Assembly (NCBI RefSeq): GCF_043555875.1
Contig: NZ_JBIGHW010000010.1
Coordinates: 124,001-188,000 of the forward strand
Direction of reading: 5' to 3'
Source of the DNA: Pelomonas margarita
Lineage (GTDB): Bacteria; Pseudomonadota; Gammaproteobacteria; Burkholderiales; Burkholderiaceae_C
DNA: 64,000 bases
Both the position numbers and the translations under genes were made by a program. Position 1 is the stretch's first letter. Every line of letters begins with the position of its first letter. Of the stretch, positions 15,768 through 23,881 are shown one piece after another. Below the pieces are notes generated by a model. It saw only the letters and a list, made by a program, of their open reading frames with translations. It searched no databases and was not told where the DNA came from.

Positions 15768-17090
15768 TCACCCAGCGTGCGCCGCGAACGCGTCCCGCGT
15801 CAGGTTCTCTGGCGCCTCGCCGCCCGCGCGGCAGGCCACGTCGTCCTCGATGCGGATGCCGCCATAGCGCGACAAGCGCTCGACCGCCGCCCAGTCCACC
15901 TGGGCCGCCTGCGGGGTGGCGCGCAGTTCGTCCAGCAGCATGGGGATGAAGTACAGCCCCGGCTCGATGGTGACCACCATGCCGGCCTGCAGCGGACGGG
16001 TCAGGCGCAGGTAGCGGTGGCCTTCGGGCTTGTCAGCCACGCCGCCTTCCTCGCCGGCCATGAAGCCGCCCACGTCGTGCACCTGCAGCCCCAGCAGGTG
16101 GCCGATGCCGTGCGGGAAGAAGGGCTTGGTGACGCCCTCGGCCACCATGGCCTCGTCGCTCATGCGGACGAGGCCGGCCTCGCGCAGCACGCGGGCCACG
16201 CGGCGGTGGGTGCTGAGGTGGATGTCGCGGTAGTCCACGCCCTCGCGCACCTCGTCCACCAGCGCCAGCTGCTCGCGCTCCATCGCGGCGATGAGCGCGG
16301 CGAACTCGTCGTGGCCGTCGGCCACCCAGGTGCGCGTGATGTCGCTGGCATAACCGTTCACCTGCGCGCCTGCGTCGATGAGGAAGCTGCGTGCCTCGGC
16401 CGGTGCGCGCTCGTCCTGGTACTGGTAGTGCAGCACCGCGGCATGCTCGTTCAGGCCGATGATGTTGGTGTAGGGCAGGTCGCGGTCGGTGTGGCCGGTA
16501 GCCCGCAGGTAGGCGCGGTGGATGCCGGCCTCGCTCTCACCCTCGAGGAAGGCCGCGCGCGCGGCCAGGTGGCCCGGCACGGCGCGGCGCTGGGCGGCGC
16601 GCATCTGGGCCAACTCGTAGGGCGTCTTCATGCCGCGCGCCCAGTGCAGCAGGTTCAGCAGCTGCTCGGGGTTGTTGGGCACCAGCCCCGGCAGCGTCGC
16701 ATCAGCCTCGCCCAGGATGGCCGTGTGCGGCGTGACCACATCGGCCAGCGCGGCGGCCGCCTGCTCGGGCTCGCGGATGACGACCAGCTCCACTGCCGCC
16801 ACCCACTCGCCACTCGGCGCCTCGGGCGGCACATGCCAGTAGTCGCGCGGCTGGTAGTAGACGACGCGCGGCCGGTGGCCCGGCCGCACGGCGATCCACG
16901 AGTGCGGGTGGCTGGTCAGCGGCAGCCAGTGCTTGAAGTGCGGGTTGGGCTGGAACAGGTAGGGCCGGTCATCGAGGAAGGCGTATTTCTCGATGCCGGC
17001 GGCGATGACGAGGGCGTCGTACCCGCAGCGCGCGAGCGCGCGTTCGGCTTGCTGCTGCAGCGTGGCAAGGTGGTCGAGGTAGAGACTCAT
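15768..17090 (-). CDS. pepQ: Xaa-Pro dipeptidase (prolidase)
   Basis: This metal-dependent cytoplasmic peptidase of family M24 releases amino acids from dipeptides ending in proline; its relatives also hydrolyse organophosphates. The 440-residue product has the N-terminal creatinase-like domain and the catalytic pita-bread domain. Metal ligands are visible in SFLIDAGAQVNGYASDITRTW (two Asp), FFPHGIGHLLGLQVHD (His), TIEPGLYF (Glu) and GGIRIEDDV (Glu). The length matches proteobacterial PepQ. The gene follows a DUF1161 gene with a 10-base gap on the same strand, so they are likely co-transcribed. Confidence 0.95.
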   Translation of the reverse strand: MSLYLDHLATLQQQAERALARCGYDALVIAAGIEKYAFLDDRPYLFQPNPHFKHWLPLTSHPHSWIAVRPGHRPRVVYYQPRDYWHVPPEAPSGEWVAAVELVVIREPEQAAAALADVVTPHTAILGEADATLPGLVPNNPEQLLNLLHWARGMKTPYELAQMRAAQRRAVPGHLAARAAFLEGESEAGIHRAYLRATGHTDRDLPYTNIIGLNEHAAVLHYQYQDERAPAEARSFLIDAGAQVNGYASDITRTWVADGHDEFAALIAAMEREQLALVDEVREGVDYRDIHLSTHRRVARVLREAGLVRMSDEAMVAEGVTKPFFPHGIGHLLGLQVHDVGGFMAGEEGGVADKPEGHRYLRLTRPLQAGMVVTIEPGLYFIPMLLDELRATPQAAQVDWAAVERLSRYGGIRIEDDVACRAGGEAPENLTRDAFAAHAG

Positions 17091-17100
17091 GCCGATGGCC

Positions 17101-17349
17101 TCACTGGCGCACGTAGGTCAGCTTCTTGCTGCCGCCGTCGCAACTGCCGATGACCTTGGCCTTATCTCCCAGGGCCGCGACCTTGTCGTTCTCCACGGCC
17201 GTGATCTCGTAGCCCTTCACGCCCTTCTCGTCCAGCTTGGCAGCGATCTCGGCCTTCAGTTCATCGCAGGGCTTGGGCGCGGCCTGCACGGTCTGGGTGA
17301 GCAGGATGGCGGTGGCCGAGAGCAGCAGCAGGGTGGGCTTGATGGACAT
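17101..17349 (-). CDS. DUF1161 small periplasmic protein
   Basis: This 82-residue precursor has a signal peptide (MSIKPTLLLLSATAILLTQTVQA). The DUF1161 core contains CDELKAEIAAKLDEKGVKGYE, then KVIGSCDGGSKKLTYVR. The two cysteines, about 42 residues apart, probably form a disulfide in the periplasm. The function of the family is unknown. The start at 17349 gives a clean signal peptide; a start 33 bases upstream would add a polar stretch. It lies 10 bases ahead of pepQ on the same strand. Confidence 0.85.
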   Translation of the reverse strand: MSIKPTLLLLSATAILLTQTVQAAPKPCDELKAEIAAKLDEKGVKGYEITAVENDKVAALGDKAKVIGSCDGGSKKLTYVRQ

Positions 17350-17418
17350 GGAGGACGTTGCTTGTGGCAGTGAAGCGCACATTGTCCGGCAGCACGCCTG
17401 GTGCCCGCCGCGGCGCTC

Positions 17419-18300
17419 TTAAGCCCCCGGGAGCGCACCGCACTCGGCCCGCAGCCAGCCCGCAAAGGCGCGCATGGCCGCCGTGGGCTCGCGCGACAGC
17501 AGCCGCGTGAGCCAGTAGCCGCCCGCGTCCAGCGTCTGCGCGAAGGGCTGCACCAGCCGACCGGCGCGCAGCTCGCGCGCGAACATGCAGGGCGGCGCCA
17601 GCGCCACGCCCTCGCCACGCAGCGCCGCCTGCACCATCAGCGCCGATGCATCGAACACCGGGCCGCGCGCCACCACGCGCGGCGCCCCGGCCGCCGCCAG
17701 CCAGGCAGGCCAGTCGCCCGAGCGGTAGGAGCGCAACAGCGGCACGCGGGCCAGGTCCTCAGGGGTGGCCAAACGCGCGGCCAGCGCCGGGTCGCACAAG
17801 GGCGCCAGCGGTGCGGCCAGCAGCGGCTCGGCCTCGACGCTGCGCCAGGCGCCGTCGCCAAAACGGATGGCCAGGTCCAGCCCCTCGGCGGCGAGGTCCA
17901 CCTTGTTGTTGTGCGTCTGCACGCGCAGCTCGACGCGCGGGTGGCTGGCGCGGAAGTCCGCCAGCCTCTCCAGCAGAAAGCCCAGCGCAAAGGTGCCGAC
18001 CACGCCCACCGTCAGCACCTCGGCCGGCCCGCCCTGGCGCAACGCGGCCAGCGCCGCCCCCATGCGCCCGAAGGCCTGGGCCACGACGGGCGCCAGCGCC
18101 TCACCCTCATCGGTCAGCAGCAGACCGCGCGCATGGCGGCGGAACAGGGGCCGCCCGAGCTGTATCTCCAGCGCCTTGACCTGGTGGCTGACGGCCGCCT
18201 GCGTCACGCACAACTCCTCCGCCGCCCGGCTCAGATTCAGGTGGCGGGCCGCCGCCTCAAAGGCGCGCAGCCCGTTCAAGGACACCCCGTTCAGCGACAC
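17419..18300 (-). CDS. ampR: AmpR-like LysR family transcriptional regulator
   Basis: LysR regulators bind DNA as tetramers and respond to a small effector. AmpR binds muropeptides and controls beta-lactamase. Residues 1-65 hold the winged helix: LNGLRAFEAAARHLNLSRAAEELCVTQ followed by AAVSHQVKALE, very close to the AmpR pattern. The effector domain follows, with VGVVGTFALGFLLERLADFRASHP. The GTG at 18300 is chosen because AmpR relatives begin a few residues before LNxLRAFE; a GTG at 18285 is also possible. The gene is divergent from a class A beta-lactamase with 104 bases between the starts, the classic inducible arrangement. The regulator would bind in that gap. The exact symbol is inferred from context and N-terminal similarity. 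Confidence 0.82.
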   Translation of the reverse strand: MSLNGVSLNGLRAFEAAARHLNLSRAAEELCVTQAAVSHQVKALEIQLGRPLFRRHARGLLLTDEGEALAPVVAQAFGRMGAALAALRQGGPAEVLTVGVVGTFALGFLLERLADFRASHPRVELRVQTHNNKVDLAAEGLDLAIRFGDGAWRSVEAEPLLAAPLAPLCDPALAARLATPEDLARVPLLRSYRSGDWPAWLAAAGAPRVVARGPVFDASALMVQAALRGEGVALAPPCMFARELRAGRLVQPFAQTLDAGGYWLTRLLSREPTAAMRAFAGWLRAECGALPGA

Positions 18301-18404
18301 GACACCCCCAAAAAACCTAAGAGCTGACCTCAGAAACCATCGATTGTGCCCAGGAGGATCGCGCCAAAGAATGCGCCGCATCCGCAACCCACCCGAGAAG
18401 AACT

Positions 18405-19298
18405 ATGAGCCCCCTCACCCGCCGCCAGGCGCTGGCCGCCAGCGCCGCCGCCCTGATTCCGCCCACCTTCGCCAGCCCTGCGGGCGCCGACCTACCCGCG
18501 CTGCGGGCACTGGAGCGCCGCGCCGGGGGCCGGCTGGGCGTGGCCATCCTCGACACCGCCACCGGCGCCCAGACCGGGCTGCGCCGCGACGAGCGCTTCG
18601 GCATGTGCTCGGTGTTCAAGCTGCCGCTGGCCGCCATGGTGCTGCGCGAGGCCGACCACGGCCGGCTCGCGCTCGACCGGCGCGTTCCCTACGGCAAGGG
18701 TGACATGCTCGCCCATGCACCCGTGACCCAGCAGCACCTCGCCCGCGGCCACATGACGGTGGCGGAGCTCGCCGAGGCGGCCCAGGTCACCAGCGACAAC
18801 CCGGCCGCCAACCTGCTGCTCAAGCTGATCGACGGGCCGGCCGGCTTCACAGCACGCCTGCGCGAGATCGGCGATGCGACGACGCGCCTGGACCGCTACG
18901 AGCCCGAGATGAACCACATGCCGCCGGGCGACCCACGCGACACCTCCACCCCGGCCGCAATGGCGGCGCTGGTGCAGCGCCTCGCGCTGGGCGACGTGCT
19001 GAAGCCGGCGACGCGAGGGCGCCTCGTCGGCTGGATGGAGAAGACCGAGACCGGCCTGGCCCGGCTGCGCGCCGGCTTCCCGAAGGACTGGCGCGCCGGC
19101 GACAAGACCGGCTCGTTCTGGGACGAGCGGCTGCCCGGCAAGGTCAACGACGTCGCCATCGGCTGGCCGCCGGGGCGCGCGCCCCTGATCGTCGCGGCGT
19201 TCTACGAGGCGCCATCGCCGGGCCGGGGCCAGGCGTTCGACGAGGGCCAGCAGGTGCTGGCCGAGGTGGGGCGCATCGCGGCGACGTGGCGCGACTGA
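18405..19298 (+). CDS. bla: Class A beta-lactamase
   Basis: This serine enzyme opens the beta-lactam ring in the periplasm. All class A motifs are visible: S-x-x-K (CSVFK, Ser69 in precursor numbering), S-D-N (VTSDNPAAN), E-x-E-x-N (EPEMN, the acylation-water Glu) and K-T-G (GDKTGS). The N-terminus MSPLTRRQALAASAAALIPP carries a twin-arginine pattern, so export by Tat is likely. At 297 residues it is full length. A single cysteine (68) precedes the nucleophile as in carbapenem-active enzymes, but no partner cysteine exists, so no disulfide forms there. After KTGS the sequence FWDERLPGK departs from the common pattern. It is divergent from an AmpR-like gene, which suggests induction. The substrate range cannot be told. 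Confidence 0.93.
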   Translation: MSPLTRRQALAASAAALIPPTFASPAGADLPALRALERRAGGRLGVAILDTATGAQTGLRRDERFGMCSVFKLPLAAMVLREADHGRLALDRRVPYGKGDMLAHAPVTQQHLARGHMTVAELAEAAQVTSDNPAANLLLKLIDGPAGFTARLREIGDATTRLDRYEPEMNHMPPGDPRDTSTPAAMAALVQRLALGDVLKPATRGRLVGWMEKTETGLARLRAGFPKDWRAGDKTGSFWDERLPGKVNDVAIGWPPGRAPLIVAAFYEAPSPGRGQAFDEGQQVLAEVGRIAATWRD

Positions 19299-19310
19299 GC
19301 GCTCAAGCCA

Positions 19311-19889
19311 TCAGCCCTCGCGGTCCCACACCACGCCTTCCTCCGTCAGCATCGCGTCCAGCGGCACGTCCAGCGCGCTGGGTTTGAGCAGCGGCAGAAA
19401 GCCCTGCGCATAGCCGATACCCACGGCGGCCGGGCGGGGCTGCATCTCGGCCAGCGTCTTGTCCATGAAGCCGCCGCCATAGCCCAGCCGCAGGCCGCAG
19501 GGGCCGAAGCCCAGGCAGGGCACCAGCATCAGCTGCGGCTGAAATTCCTCGGTGCCCTTGGGCTTGGGGATGTGGAAGGCATCCTCCTCCATCGGGCAGC
19601 CGGGGAACCAGACGTGAAAGCGCAGCGTGCGGTGCTCTTTGTCCACCACGGGCAGGCCTATTCGGCGTTGCTGGCGCTCGGGGGCGTCCTCGCCCCAGCG
19701 GTACAGCGCGGGCAGCGGGTCGAACTCGCCCTTGATGGGCCAGTAGGCGCCGATGGTGCTCTCGCGCCGCCGCAGCAGCCACACGCGCAGCACCTCCTGC
19801 AACTCGGCGGCCCGCGCCAGCCGGTCGGGCATGGCAAGGCGCTGCTCAATCAACTTGTGCCGGAGCGCGGCGCGGTCATTCGCATCCAT
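19311..19889 (-). CDS. 5-formyltetrahydrofolate cyclo-ligase (first copy)
   Basis: This ATP-dependent enzyme converts 5-formyl-THF to 5,10-methenyl-THF, returning storage folate to the active pool. The 192-residue product begins MDANDRAALRHKLIEQR, has IGAYWPIKGEFDP, and carries the nucleotide/folate site LMLVPCLGFGPCGLRLGYGGGFMDKTL. It ends with DAMLTEEGVVWDREG. The start at 19889 is where family similarity begins; a longer frame upstream overlaps the divergent TfoX-like gene. It is tail-to-tail with the beta-lactamase gene, only 12 bases apart. A second, clearly different copy lies at 23333-23881, so this one may be the paralogue outside the usual Burkholderiales gene order. Confidence 0.88.
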   Translation of the reverse strand: MDANDRAALRHKLIEQRLAMPDRLARAAELQEVLRVWLLRRRESTIGAYWPIKGEFDPLPALYRWGEDAPERQQRRIGLPVVDKEHRTLRFHVWFPGCPMEEDAFHIPKPKGTEEFQPQLMLVPCLGFGPCGLRLGYGGGFMDKTLAEMQPRPAAVGIGYAQGFLPLLKPSALDVPLDAMLTEEGVVWDREG

Positions 19890-19914
19890 GGCGGCGGAGC
19901 TTACATTCGCCCGC

Positions 19915-20313
19915 ATGGACGCGTTGAGCGAACTTTGCGTGGAACTGCTGGCACCGCTGGGGCCCGTGCGCACGCGGCCGATGTTCGGCGGCCGGGGCTT
20001 CTATGTGGACGGGCTGTTCATGGCGCTCATCGCCGACGGCCAGTTCTACCTGAAGGCCGACGACCAGACCCGCGAGCGCTTCGTGGCCGCGGGCTGTCCG
20101 CCGTTCCGCTACGCGACGCAGGACGGCGAGCGCGTGATGCACGGCTACTACCGCCCGCCCGAGGAGGCGCTGGAATCCCCGCCGCTGATGCGCCCCTGGG
20201 CGCGGCTGGCCTTCGAGGCCGCGCTACGGGCTGCCAATGCGAAGGCCGCGAAACCGACGAAGCCGGCGCCGCGCTCAGCGCCCGCCAAGAAAGCGGCGGC
20301 CCGCCGCGGCTGA
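19915..20313 (+). CDS. TfoX/Sxy N-terminal domain protein
   Basis: The 132-residue product has the TfoX N-terminal fold: SELCVELLAPLGPVRTRPMFGGRGFYVDGLFMALI, then QFYLKADDQTRERF and HGYYRPPEEALE. TfoX is the competence regulator of gamma-proteobacteria, but stand-alone N-terminal-domain proteins such as this are widespread and their role is not established. The C-terminal 25 residues are an Ala/Lys/Pro-rich tail of the kind that binds nucleic acid. It is divergent from the first cyclo-ligase with 25 bases between the starts. Its 3' end overlaps the convergent DUF2917 gene by 39 bases. Confidence 0.82.
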   Translation: MDALSELCVELLAPLGPVRTRPMFGGRGFYVDGLFMALIADGQFYLKADDQTRERFVAAGCPPFRYATQDGERVMHGYYRPPEEALESPPLMRPWARLAFEAALRAANAKAAKPTKPAPRSAPAKKAAARRG

Positions 20314-20559
20314 GGCCGGCGGCAGCAGCAGCTCGAACTCGGCCGCCGGCCAGCCTTCCAGCACCGCCGCCTGGCCCGGCGCCAGCGCGATCGCCTGGCC
20401 GGCCTCCAGCCAGTGGTCTTGCGCCGGCTCGGCGGCCGTGCCAGACAGCGTCAGCCACACCCGGCCGCGCGCCACCGCCAGGCGCCGCGCCTCGGCGCTG
20501 CCGACCAGCGTCAAGGCCCGGCCGCCGTCCAGATGCCATGTGGATTGCGCATCACTCAT
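20275..20559 (-). CDS. DUF2917 domain protein
   Basis: The 94-residue product MSDAQSTWHLDGGRALTLVG... is recognised as a DUF2917 protein. VARGRVWLTLSGTAAEPAQDHWL and IALAPGQAAVLEGWPAAEFELL give the small cupin-like beta pattern. There is no signal peptide and the function is unknown. It is divergent from a LysR-type gene 90 bases away, an arrangement seen for this family in Burkholderiales, so it may be the regulator's target. Its 3' end is convergent with and overlaps the TfoX-like gene. The start at 20559 is preceded by AGGAG on the minus strand. Confidence 0.75.
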   Translation of the reverse strand: MSDAQSTWHLDGGRALTLVGSAEARRLAVARGRVWLTLSGTAAEPAQDHWLEAGQAIALAPGQAAVLEGWPAAEFELLLPPASAAAGRRFLGGR

Positions 20560-20649
20560 GATCCTGCTCCTGCGTTGATGGCGCTGATTCTGCGAAGGCA
20601 CGCGGGGGCAGTCCAATGACTCCGCCGCGCCGATTGATACCATCCGTGC

Positions 20650-21609
20650 ATGAATCAGCCGATACGCCAGAGGCCGCTGTCCGTCGGCCCGCTGCGGGCT
20701 TTCGAGGCCGTGGCGCGACTGCTGTCCTTCCGCGCGGCGGCCGAGGAACTGAGCCTCACGCAGTCGGCCATCAGCCGGCAGATCCAGTCGCTGGAGGACG
20801 AGATCGGCTGCACGCTGTTCCTGCGCGGCACGCGCAAGGTGGAACTGTCGGTGGACGGCGCGCAGCTGCTGCCCACCGCCGTGGCCGTGCTATCGCGGCT
20901 GGACCAGGCGGTGCGCCAGATCCGCCGCACGCGCGGCCGGCGCGTCGTCAACGTGACGACCTTCGCGTCCTTCGCGTCGCTGTGGCTGATCCCGCGGCTG
21001 TGCGAGTTCCAGAAGCACCACCCGGACATCGACATCCGCGTCTCCGCGCTGGACAGCCTCATCGACCTGGACGACGGCGAGCACGATCTGGCGCTGCGCT
21101 ACATCGCCGGCCCCGGCGCGGGCCTGCCGGGCGAGCTGATGTTCGAGGAGACGGTGTCGCCGGTCATCAGCCCCTGGTATGCCGAGTCCACGCGCAACGG
21201 CCGGCTGCCGCCGCTGCGCCGCGCGGGCGACCTGGCCGCCCACGCGCTGACCGAAGAGGACGACCCGCGCCCCAGCGCCGAGTTCCTGTCCTGGCGGCAC
21301 TGGCTGACGCGCCAGCGCGAGCCCGACCTGCAGCCGCTGCGCTGGATGTACTTCAACTTCACCTATCAGCAGATCCAGGCCGCCCTGGCCGGCCAGGGCG
21401 TGGCGCTGGCGCGGCTGCCGCTGGTGCACGAGCACCTGCAGCGCGCCGAGCTGCTGGAGCCTTTCGGCGCCGCCGGCCGCCTGACCAGCCCCTACGCCTA
21501 CTGGCTGGTGACGTCACCTGCCGCGTCGGCCCGGCCCGAGGTGCAGGCCTTCGCCGACTGGGTGCGCGCGCAGGCTGCGCTCACGCGGCAGCAGCTCGCC
21601 CAGGTGTGA
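20650..21609 (+). CDS. GcvA-like LysR family transcriptional regulator
   Basis: This LysR regulator has 319 residues. The winged helix at residues 10-70 reads LRAFEAVARLLSFRAAAEELSLTQSAISRQIQSLE and is followed by the effector-binding domain (VNVTTFASFASLWLIPRLCEFQ). FASLWLIPRL is typical of the GcvA subgroup. The target is not known. The divergent DUF2917 gene is the first candidate, with the regulator binding in the 90-base gap. The gene is convergent with the CPA2 antiporter gene, ten bases apart. Confidence 0.88.
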   Translation: MNQPIRQRPLSVGPLRAFEAVARLLSFRAAAEELSLTQSAISRQIQSLEDEIGCTLFLRGTRKVELSVDGAQLLPTAVAVLSRLDQAVRQIRRTRGRRVVNVTTFASFASLWLIPRLCEFQKHHPDIDIRVSALDSLIDLDDGEHDLALRYIAGPGAGLPGELMFEETVSPVISPWYAESTRNGRLPPLRRAGDLAAHALTEEDDPRPSAEFLSWRHWLTRQREPDLQPLRWMYFNFTYQQIQAALAGQGVALARLPLVHEHLQRAELLEPFGAAGRLTSPYAYWLVTSPAASARPEVQAFADWVRAQAALTRQQLAQV

Positions 21610-21618
21610 GCAGCGTGT

Positions 21619-23310
21619 TCAGTGTGCCGGCGCGGCGGCGGCCGGGGCCGGCTCGCTGACGACCCGCGCCAGCGCCTCCGCCAGCGCCCGCTGCGAGCGC
21701 AACACATGGCTGACGCCTGCCTCGCCCAGCCACGCTTCCTCTTCATCGGTGTGCGCCAGCACCGCGCAGCGCAAGGTCGGGTTGAGCTGGCGAGCCAGGT
21801 CCAGCAGCGCCGGTACGCCACGAACGTCGGCCAGCGCCACCACCAGCCAGGCCGCCTGCGCGATGTGGGCCTGCACCAGCGTCATGGCCTCGGCGGCATC
21901 GCCCAGCACGGCCGCCTGGCCGCCCGCGCGCAGCTGCTCCACCACCTCGCGGTCGCGGTCGATGACCACCACCGGCCGTTCGCCCAGCAGCTGGTGCAGC
22001 GCCGTGCCCAGCGTGCCGTGGCCCACCAGCACGATCTGGCCGGCCAGTGCGCTGCCCGGCGTGTCGGCCGGCAGCTCTGCCAGCGGGTCGTCGCGCGCCT
22101 CCAGCTTGCGCGCCCAGGCCGAGCGGTTCAGCACCCAGCGGCGCAGCGGCTCCACCCCGGCGAACAACAGCGGATTCAGCGCAATGGACACGATGGCGCC
22201 CGCCACCACCAGGCTGGTCGCCTCGGCCGGCACCAGCTTCAGGCTCTGGCCCAGGCCCAGCAGGATGAAGCTGAACTCGCCGATCTGCGCCAGGCTTACG
22301 GCCACCGTCAGCGCGGTGGACAGCGGGTACTTCAGCAGCAGCACCAGCGCCGCCGCCGCCACCGTCTTGCCAACCAGGATGACGGCCACCGTGGCCAGCA
22401 CGGCCAGCGGCTGCTTCACCAGCACCATGGGGTCGAACAGCATGCCCACGGCCACGAAGAACAGAACCGCGAAGGCGTCGCGCAGCGGCAGGCTCTCGTG
22501 CGCCGCGCGCTCGCTGAAGGCCGATTCGCGCAGCACCAGGCCGGCAAAGAACGCGCCCAGCGCCACGCTGACACCGAACAACGCCGCGGCGCCCACGGCA
22601 AGCCCCACGGCGGCTGCCACGGTGGCCAGCGTGAACAGCTCGCGCGAGCCGGTGCGGTTGACCTGCCACAACAGCCACGGCAGCAGCCGCCGACCGGCGA
22701 TCAGCATCACGGCCACAAACGCCGCCACGGCCAGCAGCGTAGTGACGATGGTGACGGCCAGGTTGCCGCCGCCCTCGCCCTCGGCCGGGCCGCCCAGCAC
22801 CGGGATCAGCACCAGCGCCAGCACCATGGCCAGGTCTTCGACCACCAGCCAGCCAACAGCGATGCGGCCATTGCCGGTGTGCAGCAGCTCACGCGACTCC
22901 AGCGCCCGTAGCAGCACCACCGTGCTGGCCACCGACAGCGCCAGGCCGAAGATCAGCGCCGCGCCCATGTCCCAGCCCCACCACCAGTGCGCAAGACCTG
23001 CCCCCATGGCCGTGGCCGCTGCCATCTGCACCAGCGCGCCGGGCAGCGCGATGCCCTTGACCGACATCAGGTCGGCCACCGAGAAGTGCAGCCCAACGCC
23101 GAACATCAGCAGCATCACACCCACCTCGGACAGCTGCTGGGCCAGGTGCACGTCGCCGACGAAACCGGGCGTGTGCGGCCCGATCAGCACACCGGCCAAC
23201 AGGTAGCCCACCAGCGCCGGCAGCCGCGCCCATTGCGCCAGCAGCCCCAGCACCAAGGCCAGGCCGAAGGCCGCGGCCAGCGTGGAGATCAGGGTCATGC
23301 CGTCATGCAT
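21619..23310 (-). CDS. CPA2 family monovalent cation:proton antiporter (YbaL/KefB-like)
   Basis: This inner membrane antiporter of the CPA2 family has 563 residues. The first 390 residues hold about 12 membrane segments, opening MTLISTLAAAFGLALVLGLLAQW, with VGYLLAGVLIGPHTPG and LLMFGVGLHFS. The cytoplasmic C-terminal part is a TrkA-N nucleotide-binding domain with GQIVLVGHGTLGTALHQLL (GxGxxG-type) and VVVIDRDREVVEQL. This layout fits potassium efflux or pH control gated by NAD(H) or a thiol conjugate. It starts 22 bases after the second cyclo-ligase gene on the same strand, so they probably share a transcript. The start at 23310 is kept; an ATG at 23298 is equally plausible. Confidence 0.9.
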   Translation of the reverse strand: MHDGMTLISTLAAAFGLALVLGLLAQWARLPALVGYLLAGVLIGPHTPGFVGDVHLAQQLSEVGVMLLMFGVGLHFSVADLMSVKGIALPGALVQMAAATAMGAGLAHWWWGWDMGAALIFGLALSVASTVVLLRALESRELLHTGNGRIAVGWLVVEDLAMVLALVLIPVLGGPAEGEGGGNLAVTIVTTLLAVAAFVAVMLIAGRRLLPWLLWQVNRTGSRELFTLATVAAAVGLAVGAAALFGVSVALGAFFAGLVLRESAFSERAAHESLPLRDAFAVLFFVAVGMLFDPMVLVKQPLAVLATVAVILVGKTVAAAALVLLLKYPLSTALTVAVSLAQIGEFSFILLGLGQSLKLVPAEATSLVVAGAIVSIALNPLLFAGVEPLRRWVLNRSAWARKLEARDDPLAELPADTPGSALAGQIVLVGHGTLGTALHQLLGERPVVVIDRDREVVEQLRAGGQAAVLGDAAEAMTLVQAHIAQAAWLVVALADVRGVPALLDLARQLNPTLRCAVLAHTDEEEAWLGEAGVSHVLRSQRALAEALARVVSEPAPAAAAPAH

Positions 23311-23332
23311 CGTGCGGGAGCCTTTCTGTCAT

Positions 23333-23881
23333 TCAGGGTGCGATCAGTTCGCGCTCGGTGAGGAGAAGGGTGAGGGGCTGGTCGTGCGGCTGCACGTCGA
23401 AACGCACCTCGCCGCCGCTCCAGGCCAGCCCAATGGTGGTGACGCCCGGGTGCGCGGCCAGGAAGCGGTCGAAGTAGCCCCCACCATAGCCCAGCCGGAA
23501 ACCTTCGCGCGTGAAGCCCACACAAGGCACCAGCACGACGTCCGGCACGGCCACCCCGCCACTGGCCGTGGCAATGCCGCATTCGTCGCGCAGCGTGGGC
23601 GGCTGGCCGTCCCAGCGGCGGAACACCATCGTCGCCGGCTCGCGCCTGGCGAATGGCAGCGCCTGCGCGCAGGGCAGCGCCCCTGGGTTAAATTCCCCCG
23701 GCAACGGCCAGTAGACCCCCAGCAGTTCCGGTTCCAGCTGAGCCAGCAACTCGCGCAGTGGCGCCGCCAGCGCGGCCTGGGCGGCCGCAAAGGCCGGCGT
23801 GTCGGCAAAGGCGCGGCGCGCGGCGATCAGTTCGCGGCGCAGCGCGGCACGGTCGGCGGGGTCAGGGCGAGGGCTGGTCAT
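23333..23881 (-). CDS. 5-formyltetrahydrofolate cyclo-ligase (second copy)
   Basis: This has the same activity as the copy at 19311-19889 but is strongly diverged. The 182-residue product begins MTSPRPDPADRAALRRELI. It has LLGVYWPLPGEFNP and the signature VVLVPCVGFTREGFRLGYGGGYFDRFL, and ends LLLTERELIAP. The usual GYGGGxxD motif is intact in both copies. This one sits in the order found in many Burkholderiales, head to head with slt, so it is probably the ancestral housekeeping enzyme. Its ATG (23881 on the minus strand) overlaps the slt ATG (23880 on the plus strand) within CATG, so each leader lies inside the other gene. The antiporter gene follows it. Confidence 0.9.
   Translation of the reverse strand: MTSPRPDPADRAALRRELIAARRAFADTPAFAAAQAALAAPLRELLAQLEPELLGVYWPLPGEFNPGALPCAQALPFARREPATMVFRRWDGQPPTLRDECGIATASGGVAVPDVVLVPCVGFTREGFRLGYGGGYFDRFLAAHPGVTTIGLAWSGGEVRFDVQPHDQPLTLLLTERELIAP

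Noticed and set aside
15618..17153. 511-codon open frame opposite pepQ
   Set aside because: pepQ on the minus strand carries intact metal-ligand motifs; the opposite frame is a compositional shadow.
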